A stretch of DNA of 64,000 nucleotides from positions 1 to 64,000 of the forward strand of contig JAIOAQ010000015.1 in the NCBI GenBank assembly GCA_019873735.1, in the 5' to 3' direction. Position numbers and translations under genes: made by a program. Positions within the stretch are counted from its first letter, which is position 1; every line of letters begins with the position of its first letter. The notes below the pieces were generated by a model, which saw only the letters and a list, made by a program, of their open reading frames with translations, was not told the DNA's origin and made no database searches. Of this stretch, positions 1 to 8,744 are shown piece after piece. This DNA comes from Chloroflexota bacterium. Lineage in GTDB: Bacteria; Chloroflexota; Anaerolineae; Anaerolineales; Villigracilaceae.

Positions 1-268
1 CGTCAAACAGTTCTTCCATAAAGTCTCGGTTATTGATAAACTTGTCCATGAAGCCTCGGATTTGATAAAGATGGTCTCGCAAAACCAAGTTTATCTCGTT
101 CGAGGCTTCTTCTTTTACCCTCTTGTCCGAACTTTTGTCCGAACCTCAGAAATTTTGCGCCGGCGCGGCGGTTCAAAATCCGAACTCAACGCGCTCAATG
201 CAAAGAAACAGGATGCGTCAGGCAAATTTGGATTGCTGATTGACTTTTTTTGAGAAATTCAGTAAGAT
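1..268. other. No recognisable gene; short direct repeats
   Basis: No convincing gene is visible here. The 63-residue ORF in the track has no recognisable motif, no good ribosome binding site and low-complexity composition, so it is not called. The DNA carries short direct repeats: two versions of a CTCGG...GATAAA motif near 25-70 and two TTGTCCGAAC-like words near 124-146. They look like decayed repeat DNA between genes. Confidence 0.4.
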
Positions 269-295
269 TTGGCAGTTTTCCCTGAGAACCTGCCA

Positions 296-1057
296 ATGCC
301 TGACAACCGCCAGCCTCATCTCAGCCGCCGTGAATTCCTGAAATTAAGCGCCGTAACGCTTGTGACAATGTTGACGGGCAACGCCCTGCCCGCATTGGCC
401 CAACAAGCAGCATCCCCTGTTTTGTACCGCGGCAGCCGCATCAGCCCTTACGTTGCGCTAACGTATGACGATTGTTATCTATCGTATCTCATGCTCCAAC
501 TCGAGCAAATCCTGACCGTTTATCCCAATGTAAAAGTGACCTTCTTCCCCATTGGCTATGCGCTGGCTAATGTGGAGCGGCAACAACCAGGCATATGGAA
601 GCGTTTATTTGAGCAAGGTCACGAGTTTGGGTATCACGCCTTTGGAATCGATCACTTCAACGCCTATACCGAGACGGTCGACTCTTTGCACAAAGACTAT
701 GAAAACTGGTATGCTGTGCTGGCACAAGTGCTGGAAAGCACTCCGCCGGTGCGGTTCGCCCGCCCTCCTTTCAACGCTCTCAGCGATGCCCTCCTGCAAA
801 TGTACGCCGAACGCGGTCTCATCCCAACCCAATTTTCCGGCGGCTGGAGCGGCGACGAGAGCAGCGCAATGGCAGAAATTCGCAAAACAAAAGCGGGAGA
901 TATTATCCAAATGCACATCCGCAGCGAACATATCACCAACACGCGCCTGGGGCTGGCGTGGCATGCCGGCGGTCCGCTGCGCTTTGTAACCCTATCCCGC
1001 CTGTATCAGATTTACTTAACCGACCTGGGAAAAAAAGAGCGCCATAAACGCCGTTAA
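296..1057 (+). CDS. Tat-exported polysaccharide deacetylase (NodB/CE4 family)
   Basis: The 253-residue protein starts at the ATG at 296 rather than the TTG at 269, because this places a twin-arginine signal (SRREFLKLS, residues 10-18) at the N-terminus, followed by a hydrophobic stretch and an ALA-QQ cleavage site near residue 35. The mature part has the CE4 features: an ALTYDDC motif (residues 54-60) with the two catalytic/metal aspartates, a histidine pair in YHAFGIDHF, and RPPF and GDIIQMHI motifs like the later CE4 blocks. The metal-binding histidines are spaced differently from the usual HxxxH, so divergence is likely. The family removes N- or O-acetyl groups from glycans. The predicted site of action is outside the cytoplasmic membrane; the substrate is unknown. 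It stands alone on the plus strand. Confidence 0.82.
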   Translation: MPDNRQPHLSRREFLKLSAVTLVTMLTGNALPALAQQAASPVLYRGSRISPYVALTYDDCYLSYLMLQLEQILTVYPNVKVTFFPIGYALANVERQQPGIWKRLFEQGHEFGYHAFGIDHFNAYTETVDSLHKDYENWYAVLAQVLESTPPVRFARPPFNALSDALLQMYAERGLIPTQFSGGWSGDESSAMAEIRKTKAGDIIQMHIRSEHITNTRLGLAWHAGGPLRFVTLSRLYQIYLTDLGKKERHKRR

Positions 1058-1076
1058 GCCAAATGGGGCTCTACTA

Positions 1077-1171
1077 ACCCTCCCGCAGGCTAGAATGGGA
1101 CTGGCAAACAATGCCGGCAATCGCGGAGACGTCTTCGGGGTTGGACATTGCGCCACAACCTGCGGGAGGGT
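1077..1171 (-). repeat. MITE-like inverted-repeat element, copy 1
   Basis: This 95-bp element has terminal inverted repeats ACCCTCCCGCAGG / CCTGCGGGAGGGT. Its reverse complement aligns along its whole length with the element at 35668-35760, sharing both termini and internal words such as GGCGCAAT, GATTGCCGGCA and CAGTCCC. It sits in the gap between two convergent genes. No ORF fits inside, so any mobility would depend on a transposase elsewhere. It could also fold into one long hairpin and serve as a two-way terminator. Confidence 0.75.
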
Positions 1172-1244
1172 AGGTAGTTACGCACCAATCTGTGGCATAG
1201 AATTTGACGGAGAAGCCTCACATAATGTCTTACCGAAGGTTGGT

Positions 1245-2204
1245 TTATACCAGGGCTGCGTACCTTTCTGCAAACAACGCCGGCTGCCCGCCCGTGTTCC
1301 AAAACAGGACCGTCTCACCTGGCCTGAAGAACCGTTTGCGCGCCAGGTCGATCAATCCTGCCGCGGCGCGGCCGGTATAAACGGGGTCGAGAAGCAGGCC
1401 TTCGGTCCGGGCAAAGAGACGAATAGCCTCGCGCTCTGCTTCGGTCAAGACGCCGTAGCCTGCCGTGCAATAATCGGCGTTGACCAGCACATCAGCCGGC
1501 GAAAATGCTTGTGGTTTGCCCAAAAGAGCCGCAGTCTCAGAGGCCAAACGGGCAACACGTTCTTGCAAAACCTTCTGCGGCTCATCCACACTGATCCCCA
1601 GCAAGCGGCCGCTAAAGCCAAACAGACGCGCCCCCAAAAGCAAGCCCGCCTGGGTCCCGCCTGAAGACGAAGCAAAAACCACCCACTCTGCCTGCACTTG
1701 CTGGGCAATCAACTCCTCCATAGCATAGACATAACCCAGCACGCCGGTAGGATTTGAGCCGCCATACGGCACCAGGTAGGGCTTCTTCCCCTCAGCCGTC
1801 AACCTTTCAACGGTTTCCTGGAGCATGCGCTCGCGGTCTTCGCGGCGCTTCACCCAGACAATTTGCGCTCCGAACAAGTGATCGAGCAACAGATTGGCGT
1901 CCGGCCGGGCGGGGGGCTCGCCGACGAGGACAAGAACGCACTCAAAGCCGAAGCGCGCCGCCGCAGCGGCCGTCTGACGGCAATGATTCGATTGGACTGC
2001 TCCGGCAGTGACAAGCGTATGTGCGCCCTGCGCCAATGCCTCGCCAAGCAAGAACTCCAACTTGCGGGTCTTGTTGCCCCCAAACGCTAAACCCGTCTGG
2101 TCATCGCGCTTGACCAAAACGCGAATATCTCCGAGTTCCTGAGACAGGCGCGGCAACGACTCAACGGCAGTGGGTAGAATGGCAAAACGATGTCGGGGAA
2201 TCAT
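1245..2204 (-). CDS. PLP-dependent D-cysteine desulfhydrase / ACC deaminase family
   Basis: The 319-residue protein matches the PLP fold II family that contains D-cysteine desulfhydrase (D-cysteine to pyruvate, H2S and ammonia) and ACC deaminase. The GGNKTRKLEFL motif holds the expected Schiff-base lysine at residue 45, and a glycine-rich SSSGGTQAG loop matches the phosphate-binding site. The motif AGAVQSNH carries histidine where ACC deaminases of the Pseudomonas type have QSNQ, which favours D-cysteine desulfhydrase. Length is normal. An AAGGAG ribosome site lies 6 nt before the ATG. It follows the FemAB genes on the same strand after a gap of about 150 bp, so co-transcription is possible but not shown. 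Confidence 0.85.
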   Translation of the reverse strand: MIPRHRFAILPTAVESLPRLSQELGDIRVLVKRDDQTGLAFGGNKTRKLEFLLGEALAQGAHTLVTAGAVQSNHCRQTAAAAARFGFECVLVLVGEPPARPDANLLLDHLFGAQIVWVKRREDRERMLQETVERLTAEGKKPYLVPYGGSNPTGVLGYVYAMEELIAQQVQAEWVVFASSSGGTQAGLLLGARLFGFSGRLLGISVDEPQKVLQERVARLASETAALLGKPQAFSPADVLVNADYCTAGYGVLTEAEREAIRLFARTEGLLLDPVYTGRAAAGLIDLARKRFFRPGETVLFWNTGGQPALFAERYAALV

Positions 2205-2361
2205 GGTTTCTCCTTATCCACAAAATAAAACTTTAAGTCAAACGGCCGCCCGCTTTTCTTACCCTGACCAAAGTGACCACTAAAAAACCGAATATTCGCC
2301 AGGCAGACGGTCTCATCCGTACAAGCGCAATTTTCTCACAAAACACCAAATCTGCAATAGG

Positions 2362-3486
2362 TCACCCGCCGGCAGCGTACATGCGCTTTGTTTTGGCCCG
2401 GCCGCTGGCACGCATCACATCCAACAGGTGCGGAATCACTTGTGTGTACAGACGATACACAAAGGGATTCGGGGCATAATCCCAGGCGCCCAAAGTGCAG
2501 ACAACGCGTCCGCCCAGGCCTTCCTTAAAGCGAAAGACGCCCCACATACCGTCACTTTCGTTGAATACATCCGGCGCACCCCAAAGGTCATAAACCTTGC
2601 AGCCGGCCGCTTTGGCCCGCCGGATGGCCTCCCACTGCAACAGATAGGTGGGCATCTTTTCGCGGTGAAGGCTGCGCGACATACCGTAAAGATAATACGC
2701 CCGTCCGGCAAACCGGAAGAGGAAAAGCCCGGCTACCGGCTCGCCAGCCACTTCGGCAACAAGGGGTTCACATGTCGGCTCCGAAGAGGCCATGAAAATC
2801 TGCCAGACAGTCTGATAATAAGCCTGCTCACGGATGACGAAACCATCACGCAGCGAAGTCTCGGCATACATTTTGTAGAGCATGGGCAGATCTGCCGGCG
2901 TGCCCGCGCGCACCGTAACGCCCTTCTTTTGCGCCAGGCGGATGTTGTAACGCGTCTTCTGCTTCATGGCCGCCAACAATTCGTCTTCAGAGGGCGTCAG
3001 GTCAAGAAAGACGGTATTGCGAAACTGAATCTGGTCAGAAGAAAACCGCCAGCCCCGGCGGTTCAACTCGGACCTGACGGCCTGACCGCCGGCATTCTCA
3101 AGCGCATCCTCCTGCCCCGGCATCCCCGTCCCCAAGATGACATCCGGGTCAATCTTAATAAAGATGGCCGCGTGTTTGCGAGCCAGAACCTGCAAATCAT
3201 CCAGAACGCGCGTGCGCAGGGGGACATCATTCCAGTCCATCAGCGGGCCCTTGGGAATGTAGAGCAAACTCAAGCGCGCGGCAAACCCGCCGGCCGGAAT
3301 CGTCTTTTTGAGCAGCATCGCCGCAGCCGCCGGTTGGCCGCCGGCGTCCTTCCAGAGCAGCGGAACAGGCGTCCAGCCATAGCGGGCCTTGACCTGCGCC
3401 CACTCCCAGGTTTGGAGCAGGTGCGGATTGGGCAGAGAGGCAATCAGCCGGTCCCAGGTCTCAGGTGTAACGTTTGCAATTTGCAT
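2362..3486 (-). CDS. FemAB/GNAT-type peptidoglycan or glycan aminoacyl ligase, paralogue 2
   Basis: This is a FemAB-family protein of 374 residues (tandem GNAT folds, Fem/MurM type), which attaches amino acids to lipid-linked precursors or related acceptors. The ORF track extends to 3717, but the true start is the ATG at 3486: homology begins there (MQIANVTPETWDRL), one base after the upstream stop. Family features are PNPHLLQTWEWAQVK near the N-terminus, the block KQKTRYNIRLAQKKGV, a PTYLLQWEAIRRAK segment and a C-terminal KEGLGGRVV motif. The same block order and near-identical DNA in the KQKTRYN region occur in the preceding gene, so the two arose by tandem duplication. It is the sixth gene of the glycan operon; the substrate cannot be read from sequence. 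Confidence 0.85.
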   Translation of the reverse strand: MQIANVTPETWDRLIASLPNPHLLQTWEWAQVKARYGWTPVPLLWKDAGGQPAAAAMLLKKTIPAGGFAARLSLLYIPKGPLMDWNDVPLRTRVLDDLQVLARKHAAIFIKIDPDVILGTGMPGQEDALENAGGQAVRSELNRRGWRFSSDQIQFRNTVFLDLTPSEDELLAAMKQKTRYNIRLAQKKGVTVRAGTPADLPMLYKMYAETSLRDGFVIREQAYYQTVWQIFMASSEPTCEPLVAEVAGEPVAGLFLFRFAGRAYYLYGMSRSLHREKMPTYLLQWEAIRRAKAAGCKVYDLWGAPDVFNESDGMWGVFRFKEGLGGRVVCTLGAWDYAPNPFVYRLYTQVIPHLLDVMRASGRAKTKRMYAAGG

Positions 3487-3487
3487 C

Positions 3488-4486
3488 TCAGTCCAGCGCC
3501 CCTTTCCGGCGCATCCAAAGCAAATACAGGCGATACGCCAGCGGCATGTACACTCGATCCAATGCCTGGGCAGCGCGTTTGAGTTCGCCGCCGAAGCCGC
3601 GCTTGAAACGATAGACACCCCACAGGCCATCGCGGCGGGTCTCAAAGTTGGCTTCAAGCACCGCTTCGTCTTCGTCTGGAACGCCCCACAAATCGTAGGC
3701 GGTGCAACCCCTGGCACGCGCCCAACGCATGGCTTCCCACTGCAACAAATAGGTGGGCATCAGGTTGCGGCCTTCGTCCGCAGAAGCGCCATAGAAGTAC
3801 CATGCCCGCTGTCCACGCGCAAAGATCATCAACGCTGCCAGCAGCCTGCCTTCGTGTTCGGCCGCCAGCAGTTCGCACATCCCTGCCGGGTGGAAGAGGT
3901 CGTATACCCGCTGATAATACTCCAGGCTATGAACGCCAAAGCCGTCCCGCCCGCCGGTAACCAGCATCATCCTGTGAAAAGCCGGGATATCCCCCCAGAC
4001 GCGCACCGTGACGCCCTTCTTCTGCGCCAGACGGATGTTGTAACGCGTCTTCTGTTTCATGCGCGCCAGAATTTCATCTTCGCTGCCGTTTAAATCCACA
4101 AGAATGGTGCGCGGCGGCTGGATGTTGTGCGGGGAGAGCACAAATTTAAGATTCAGATCCTGGTCAAATTGTTCGGCCCATAAGTCGGGCTCAACTTTTA
4201 GGAAAACAGCCCGCCTGCTTCTACAGGCCGCGTCTACTTCCTCCCAAAAGGCATCATCCAGCATCCATTGCCTGTCCTCTGCCATCGGCTTCGGCATATA
4301 TGCGAACGTGAATCTCAAAGGCAGGCGCCGAAACAGGATTTGGGCACCGAGGCTCGAGGTCCGAAGGCGAACCGCCTGCCAGCCAAAAGCGGACTTCAAT
4401 TCGCCCCATTCCCCCGTCTGCAAGAGGTGAGCATTTGGGCGTTCATCCAAAAACGCCTGCCATTCACGCAAAGAGACTTCAGACAT
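3488..4486 (-). CDS. FemAB/GNAT-type aminoacyl ligase, paralogue 1
   Basis: The 332-residue protein belongs to the same FemAB family as the gene just downstream and shares the motifs PNAHLLQTGEWGELK, KQKTRYNIRLAQKKGV, PTYLLQWEAMRWAR, DLWGVPDEDE and FKRGFGGELKR. The start ATG lies one base after the CapD-like gene's stop (TGATATG), implying translational coupling. Members use aminoacyl-tRNA and act on lipid II or, in some exopolysaccharide loci, on undefined glycan intermediates. Placement after an undecaprenyl-phosphate sugar transferase and two nucleotide-sugar enzymes suggests modification of a lipid-linked glycan; that is inference. Similarity to its neighbour is clear even at DNA level. 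Confidence 0.85.
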   Translation of the reverse strand: MSEVSLREWQAFLDERPNAHLLQTGEWGELKSAFGWQAVRLRTSSLGAQILFRRLPLRFTFAYMPKPMAEDRQWMLDDAFWEEVDAACRSRRAVFLKVEPDLWAEQFDQDLNLKFVLSPHNIQPPRTILVDLNGSEDEILARMKQKTRYNIRLAQKKGVTVRVWGDIPAFHRMMLVTGGRDGFGVHSLEYYQRVYDLFHPAGMCELLAAEHEGRLLAALMIFARGQRAWYFYGASADEGRNLMPTYLLQWEAMRWARARGCTAYDLWGVPDEDEAVLEANFETRRDGLWGVYRFKRGFGGELKRAAQALDRVYMPLAYRLYLLWMRRKGALD

Positions 4487-4487
4487 A

Positions 4488-6383
4488 TCAAACCACGGCG
4501 GTCACATCTGGCGGCGGCTCGGTACGCACCATAGCATTCGGAATGACCTGATCCAGGATGCGAATGATTGCCTGGCTTTCTCCCCGCGCCGAGAGACGTT
4601 CCAGTTCGTCCAGGGCGCGTGCCAGCGAGTCGCCTTCCACCTTTTCTTCTTCTTCCAGGCGGAAGATCTCCGGATGCTGGGTGGGCGCAGAACGCGTGCC
4701 CTCGTCCCAAAGCGACTCGCTGAGTTTCTCGCCCGGCCGGATGCCGGTAAAGACGATTTCCACATCCCGGCCCGGCTCCAGGCCCGAAAGGCGAATCAGG
4801 TCTTCGGCCAGATCAACAATCCGCACCTGCTCGCCCATGTTAAGCACAAACACCTCGCCGCCCTGCCCCATGGCCGCGGCCTGCAAGACCAGATGCACGG
4901 CTTCCGGGATCGTCATGAAAAAGCGGCGCATTTCAGGGTGGGTTACGGTCACCGGCCCGCCGGCGGCGATCTGGCGCTTGAAGATGGGGATGATAGAGCC
5001 GCGGCTGCCCAAGACATTGCCAAAGCGGACAACGGTAAAGGCCCGCCCGGTGCGGTGGGCGGCATCCAGGACAATCATTTCGGCCAGACGTTTGGTCGCG
5101 CCATAGACGCTGGTCGGGCGGACGGCTTTATCGGTGGAAATAAGCACGAGTCTCTCCACGCCTGAGGCGGCTGCCGTTTCGACAAGCACGCGCGTCCCCG
5201 TGACGTTGTTGGCGATTGCCTCCTCGACATTGATCTCCATCAGCGGCACATGTTTGTGCGCGGCGGCATGAAAGACCACCTGCGGACGATGGGCCTCGAA
5301 TACTGCCTGCAAACGGGCGGCATCGCGCACGTCGGCAATGACCGGGTGCAGCGGGGTAGACGGGTAATCTGGCTGGATGTCCAGCAGAGACTCGAAAATG
5401 CTGTTCTCACCATGACCGAGCAGGACAAGTTCGGCCGGACCCCAGCGCGCTACCTGGCGGCAGAGTTCGCGGCCGATGGAACCGCCGGCGCCGGTCACCA
5501 GCACGCGTTTGCCCGAAAGGCTGGCCCCCACCAGTCGGTCATCAATCTGTGCCGGTTCACGCCGCAACAGGTCGGTGATATCCACATCCCGCAGGCGGCT
5601 GACGCTGACCTTGCCGCCAATCAACTCATACAGCCCCGGCATGGTGCGGAACGGCACGCCTTTCAGCCGGCAGACATCAGCCACCAGCCGCACCACCCGG
5701 CCCGGCGCAGACGGGATGGCAATCAGCACCTCGTCCACGCGTTTGGCGTCCAATACCCGCCCCAAATCGGTCAAGACGCCGATGACCGGCACGCCGTAAA
5801 TCTCTTGTTTTTGTTTGGCCGGGTCGTCATCCAAAAAGCCAACCGGCTGGAGGTTCAGTTGGGAAGAACGCTGCAACTCCCGCACCACCAGGGCGCCCGC
5901 GTCTCCCGCGCCAATGACCAGGACACGGCGCGCGGCACCGTTTCGCCTTCCGCCGGATTGTTCGGCCAGGATGCGCAAAGCAAAACGCAGGCCGCCGGTC
6001 AACAGAAGAGAAAGCAGCCAGTCAATACCCAGGGCAGAGCGCGGCATGCCGGGCTGAACCAAACCGGCAGCGATGAGAGCCAGCATGACACCCGACATCG
6101 CCGCCGACGCGGTCGTCACCGCGGCGGCGATTAACTTGAGTTCATTAACACTGGCGTAAATCCACATCTGGCGATATAAGCCAAAGAAATAATAAACAGG
6201 GAGTTTGACCAGCAGGGCTACGCCCACCATAATCAACACGGCGGGGAAATAATAGGGCAACTGACTCACGTCCAGCCGTAGAGCGAAACTGCCCAGCACG
6301 GCAAAGATGACAGCCGCCACATCCCCTATCAGGACATGGCGGTTGCGAAAACGAAGGTAGGAGCGTTTCAGCGACTCATCCAT
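4488..6383 (-). CDS. CapD/WbpM-like membrane nucleotide-sugar 4,6-dehydratase or epimerase
   Basis: The 631-residue protein has the CapD/FlaA1-like layout: about four N-terminal membrane segments (residues 15-130), a Rossmann-like sensor domain with VLVIGAGDAGALV (about 150-270), then an extended SDR domain starting at RVLVTGAGGSIGRELC (about 293). The SDR part has STDKAVRPTSVYGATKR, including the YxxxK active-site pair, and later a RPGEKLSE motif typical of the family. Such enzymes convert UDP-GlcNAc into deoxy-keto sugars for surface glycans and bacillosamine-like residues. The start ATG overlaps the end of the preceding epimerase by 16 bp. The protein is full length. Confidence 0.9.
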   Translation of the reverse strand: MDESLKRSYLRFRNRHVLIGDVAAVIFAVLGSFALRLDVSQLPYYFPAVLIMVGVALLVKLPVYYFFGLYRQMWIYASVNELKLIAAAVTTASAAMSGVMLALIAAGLVQPGMPRSALGIDWLLSLLLTGGLRFALRILAEQSGGRRNGAARRVLVIGAGDAGALVVRELQRSSQLNLQPVGFLDDDPAKQKQEIYGVPVIGVLTDLGRVLDAKRVDEVLIAIPSAPGRVVRLVADVCRLKGVPFRTMPGLYELIGGKVSVSRLRDVDITDLLRREPAQIDDRLVGASLSGKRVLVTGAGGSIGRELCRQVARWGPAELVLLGHGENSIFESLLDIQPDYPSTPLHPVIADVRDAARLQAVFEAHRPQVVFHAAAHKHVPLMEINVEEAIANNVTGTRVLVETAAASGVERLVLISTDKAVRPTSVYGATKRLAEMIVLDAAHRTGRAFTVVRFGNVLGSRGSIIPIFKRQIAAGGPVTVTHPEMRRFFMTIPEAVHLVLQAAAMGQGGEVFVLNMGEQVRIVDLAEDLIRLSGLEPGRDVEIVFTGIRPGEKLSESLWDEGTRSAPTQHPEIFRLEEEEKVEGDSLARALDELERLSARGESQAIIRILDQVIPNAMVRTEPPPDVTAVV

Positions 6384-7297
6384 GCAACCGTTTGCCTCAA
6401 ACCTTCTTCCAGTGAAGTTTGCGCCCGAAAACCGATGACATGCGCGGCGCGTTCTGGCGAACCAACCGAGCGGTAAATGTCACCCGGCCGAGGCTCGGTA
6501 AAGACCGGCGCAGGCGCGTTGGGAAACAATTGATTCAAAATCTCCAAGAGGTCAAGCAGGCGCGTCTCAACACCTGTACAAATATTAAAAATCCGACCGG
6601 GCGCATCCGGATGCCCGGCAGCCAGAAGGTTGGCACGCGCCACATCGCCGACATAGATCAGGTCGCGCGTTTGGCCGCCGTCGCCGAAGACGGTCACCGG
6701 CTTGCCATCCAAATAACGGCGTATAAAAATTGGGACTGCGGCCGCATAGGGGCTGTCGGGACGCTGACGCGGCCCAAACACATTGAAATACCGCAGCGCC
6801 ACAACCTCCAGCCCCAAGGAGCGGGTGTAAAGTTGGGCGTAAATTTCATCTACCCGCTTAGAAGCGGCATAGGGAGAGAGTGGATTCAAGGGAGTCTCTT
6901 CGCCCAGCGGCAGGGCTTCGGCATCGCCATAGACGGCCGCGCTGGAGGCCAACACCACCCGGCGCACCGCATGACGGCGAGCAGCCTCAAGGACATTGGC
7001 CGTACCCTGGACGTTAATGTCAAGACAGGCAAGCGGGTTTTCCATTGACTGGGGGACAGAAACAAATGCCGCCTGATGGAAGACAAATTCCACCCCTGGC
7101 AAGGCTTTGTCCAAGCAGCCGGCGTCTCGAATGTCGCCTTCAAAGACTTCCAGGCTGCCCGTCAAACCCAACAGGTTTTCCCTTCTGCCGGTGGAAAAAT
7201 CGTCCAATACACGAACATCCCAACCGGCCTTGAGCAAAGTATCCACAATATGTGAGCCGATAAAACCGGCGCCGCCGGTAACCAGAGCAATTGGCAT
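6368..7297 (-). CDS. NAD-dependent nucleotide-sugar epimerase (UDP-glucose 4-epimerase-like)
   Basis: This is an extended SDR of 309 residues. The track ORF begins at 7354, but the ATG at 7297 is chosen: it immediately precedes ALVTGGAGFIGSHIVD (NAD-binding GxxGxxG), follows a GGGAG ribosome site, and lies just after the previous stop. Further motifs are DDFSTGRRENL, the active-site YAASKRVDE (YxxxK) and FGPRQRPDSPYAA, which resemble UDP-glucose/UDP-galactose 4-epimerases and GDP/UDP-sugar dehydratases. The exact sugar is uncertain. It lies between the sugar transferase and the CapD-like gene and overlaps the latter by 16 bp. Confidence 0.88.
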   Translation of the reverse strand: MPIALVTGGAGFIGSHIVDTLLKAGWDVRVLDDFSTGRRENLLGLTGSLEVFEGDIRDAGCLDKALPGVEFVFHQAAFVSVPQSMENPLACLDINVQGTANVLEAARRHAVRRVVLASSAAVYGDAEALPLGEETPLNPLSPYAASKRVDEIYAQLYTRSLGLEVVALRYFNVFGPRQRPDSPYAAAVPIFIRRYLDGKPVTVFGDGGQTRDLIYVGDVARANLLAAGHPDAPGRIFNICTGVETRLLDLLEILNQLFPNAPAPVFTEPRPGDIYRSVGSPERAAHVIGFRAQTSLEEGLRQTVAWMSR

Positions 7298-7298
7298 T

Positions 7299-8744
7299 TT
7301 ATCTCCCACGCCGCCCCAAAACTGTTCCGATGGTGCGGAGAATGATAAATACATCCAACCAGAGGCTGCGATGCTTGATGTAGTAGAGGTCGTATTCCAG
7401 TTTCACGGCCGTATCTTCAACCGTGGCCACATAACCATAATTTACCTGCGCCCAGCCGGTCAGGCCCGGTTTAACCAACAAGCGCGCCCGATAAAAGGGG
7501 ATTTGCTTTTGAAACTCGGCTACCAGTTCGGGGCGCTCGGCCCGCGGCCCCACCAGGCTCATATCTCCACGCAGAACGTTCCAAAACTGCGGCAATTCAT
7601 CCAGACGCGTAACGCGCAAAAAATTGCCTACGCGGGTAATACGCGGGTCGTGCTTCTGTGCCAGGCGGGGTTTGCCATCCATTTCCGCGTCCTGCCGCAT
7701 GGTACGGAATTTGTAGATGCGAAAAACGGATCCCCCTTTTCCCAACCGTTCCTGCGAATAAAAGACCGGTAAACCGCTGTCAAGAATGGTGGCCAGGGCA
7801 ATGAAAGGCGTCAGGACGGCCAGAATGGTCATTCCAACCAGCGAACCAAGCACATCAATGATACGCTTGATCATTTCGTAAAAGCCGCTGACACGCGCCT
7901 CATCTACAAAGGAGCGGATAATCCAATCCGATTCAAGATGATGTATCGGGACTCGGCCGGTCAGTTCTTCGTACATTGTAGGCATGCGCACGATTTCTAC
8001 GCCGCTCTCTTGGATATCTAACAGAGCCTGGAAGGTACTGCCGCGAATTTCGCCGTTGATGGCGACCACAACGTCTGAAATATGTTGTTGTTCAATGATT
8101 TCGACAAGTTTATCGCTGCCTGCAAGGACGGGGAAATTGTAAACCTGCCTGCCGATCTTATGGGGGTCGTCGTCAATATAACCCACAAGGTTAAAAGGCG
8201 GCGGCCACAAAAGGACATACATCTCTGCCAGAGTCTTGCCGGCTTTACCGGCGCCCACCACCAGCACACGCCGCAACAAGCCCGGGGAGGTATAAATGCG
8301 GATGTAAAGCAAACGCCAGATAAGCGTCAGCACAGAGGCGTAGAGCAGAAAGGCGCCAACGCCAATACGCGGCAATGAATTGGGGTCTTTGAAGGTGGTA
8401 AAGACGACCGAATAACCGATCAAACCCACCAGAGCCGCAATGGCAATACCGCGCAGGGTTTTGCGCCAGTTGGCGGCTGCGTGTGGGTCATACAGTTCTA
8501 TCAGCAGGAGCAGCCATATCGCCGGCAGGAAATAAAACCAGAAAGGCGGCTCAATGCTCAGCAAACGCAGTGCCCTGGCTTCAGGAATGCCTTTCGAAAT
8601 AAGCACATACAGAGAATATTGGCGCCAGGTGTACAGAGCACCAAGCAATGCTCCAACGGCTGCAATCAGGTCACCTAGAAAAATGATGACCCGATGCTCG
8701 CTAGGACGCAGACGGAAACGAGACGAGCGGGAAGTTTCAGCCAC
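7299..8744 (-). CDS. Polyprenyl-phosphate glycosylphosphotransferase (WbaP/exopolysaccharide family)
   Basis: The 481-residue integral membrane protein transfers a sugar-1-phosphate to undecaprenyl phosphate, the first committed step of glycan assembly. About four membrane helices (residues 20-150) are followed by a Rossmann-like domain ([17 protein letters not shown]) and the conserved C-terminal bacterial sugar transferase domain with [36 protein letters not shown] and [13 protein letters not shown]. The track ORF starts at 8801, but the GTG at 8744 has an ideal GGAGG site 8 nt upstream and gives [10 protein letters not shown] as the N-terminus, overlapping the upstream stop by 8 bp. I prefer that start. 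Confidence 0.9.
   Translation of the reverse strand: MAETSRSSRFRLRPSEHRVIIFLGDLIAAVGALLGALYTWRQYSLYVLISKGIPEARALRLLSIEPPFWFYFLPAIWLLLLIELYDPHAAANWRKTLRGIAIAALVGLIGYSVVFTTFKDPNSLPRIGVGAFLLYASVLTLIWRLLYIRIYTSPGLLRRVLVVGAGKAGKTLAEMYVLLWPPPFNLVGYIDDDPHKIGRQVYNFPVLAGSDKLVEIIEQQHISDVVVAINGEIRGSTFQALLDIQESGVEIVRMPTMYEELTGRVPIHHLESDWIIRSFVDEARVSGFYEMIKRIIDVLGSLVGMTILAVLTPFIALATILDSGLPVFYSQERLGKGGSVFRIYKFRTMRQDAEMDGKPRLAQKHDPRITRVGNFLRVTRLDELPQFWNVLRGDMSLVGPRAERPELVAEFQKQIPFYRARLLVKPGLTGWAQVNYGYVATVEDTAVKLEYDLYYIKHRSLWLDVFIILRTIGTVLGRRGR

Noticed and set aside
62-253. 63-residue ORF
   Set aside because: No motif or ribosome site; repeat-like DNA.
2428-3582. 384-residue plus-strand ORF across the FemAB genes
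   Set aside because: Arg/Pro/Gln-rich shadow of the real minus-strand genes, without motifs.
5250-6134. 294-residue plus-strand ORF within the CapD-like gene
   Set aside because: Shadow frame with no domain; the opposite strand has clear SDR motifs.
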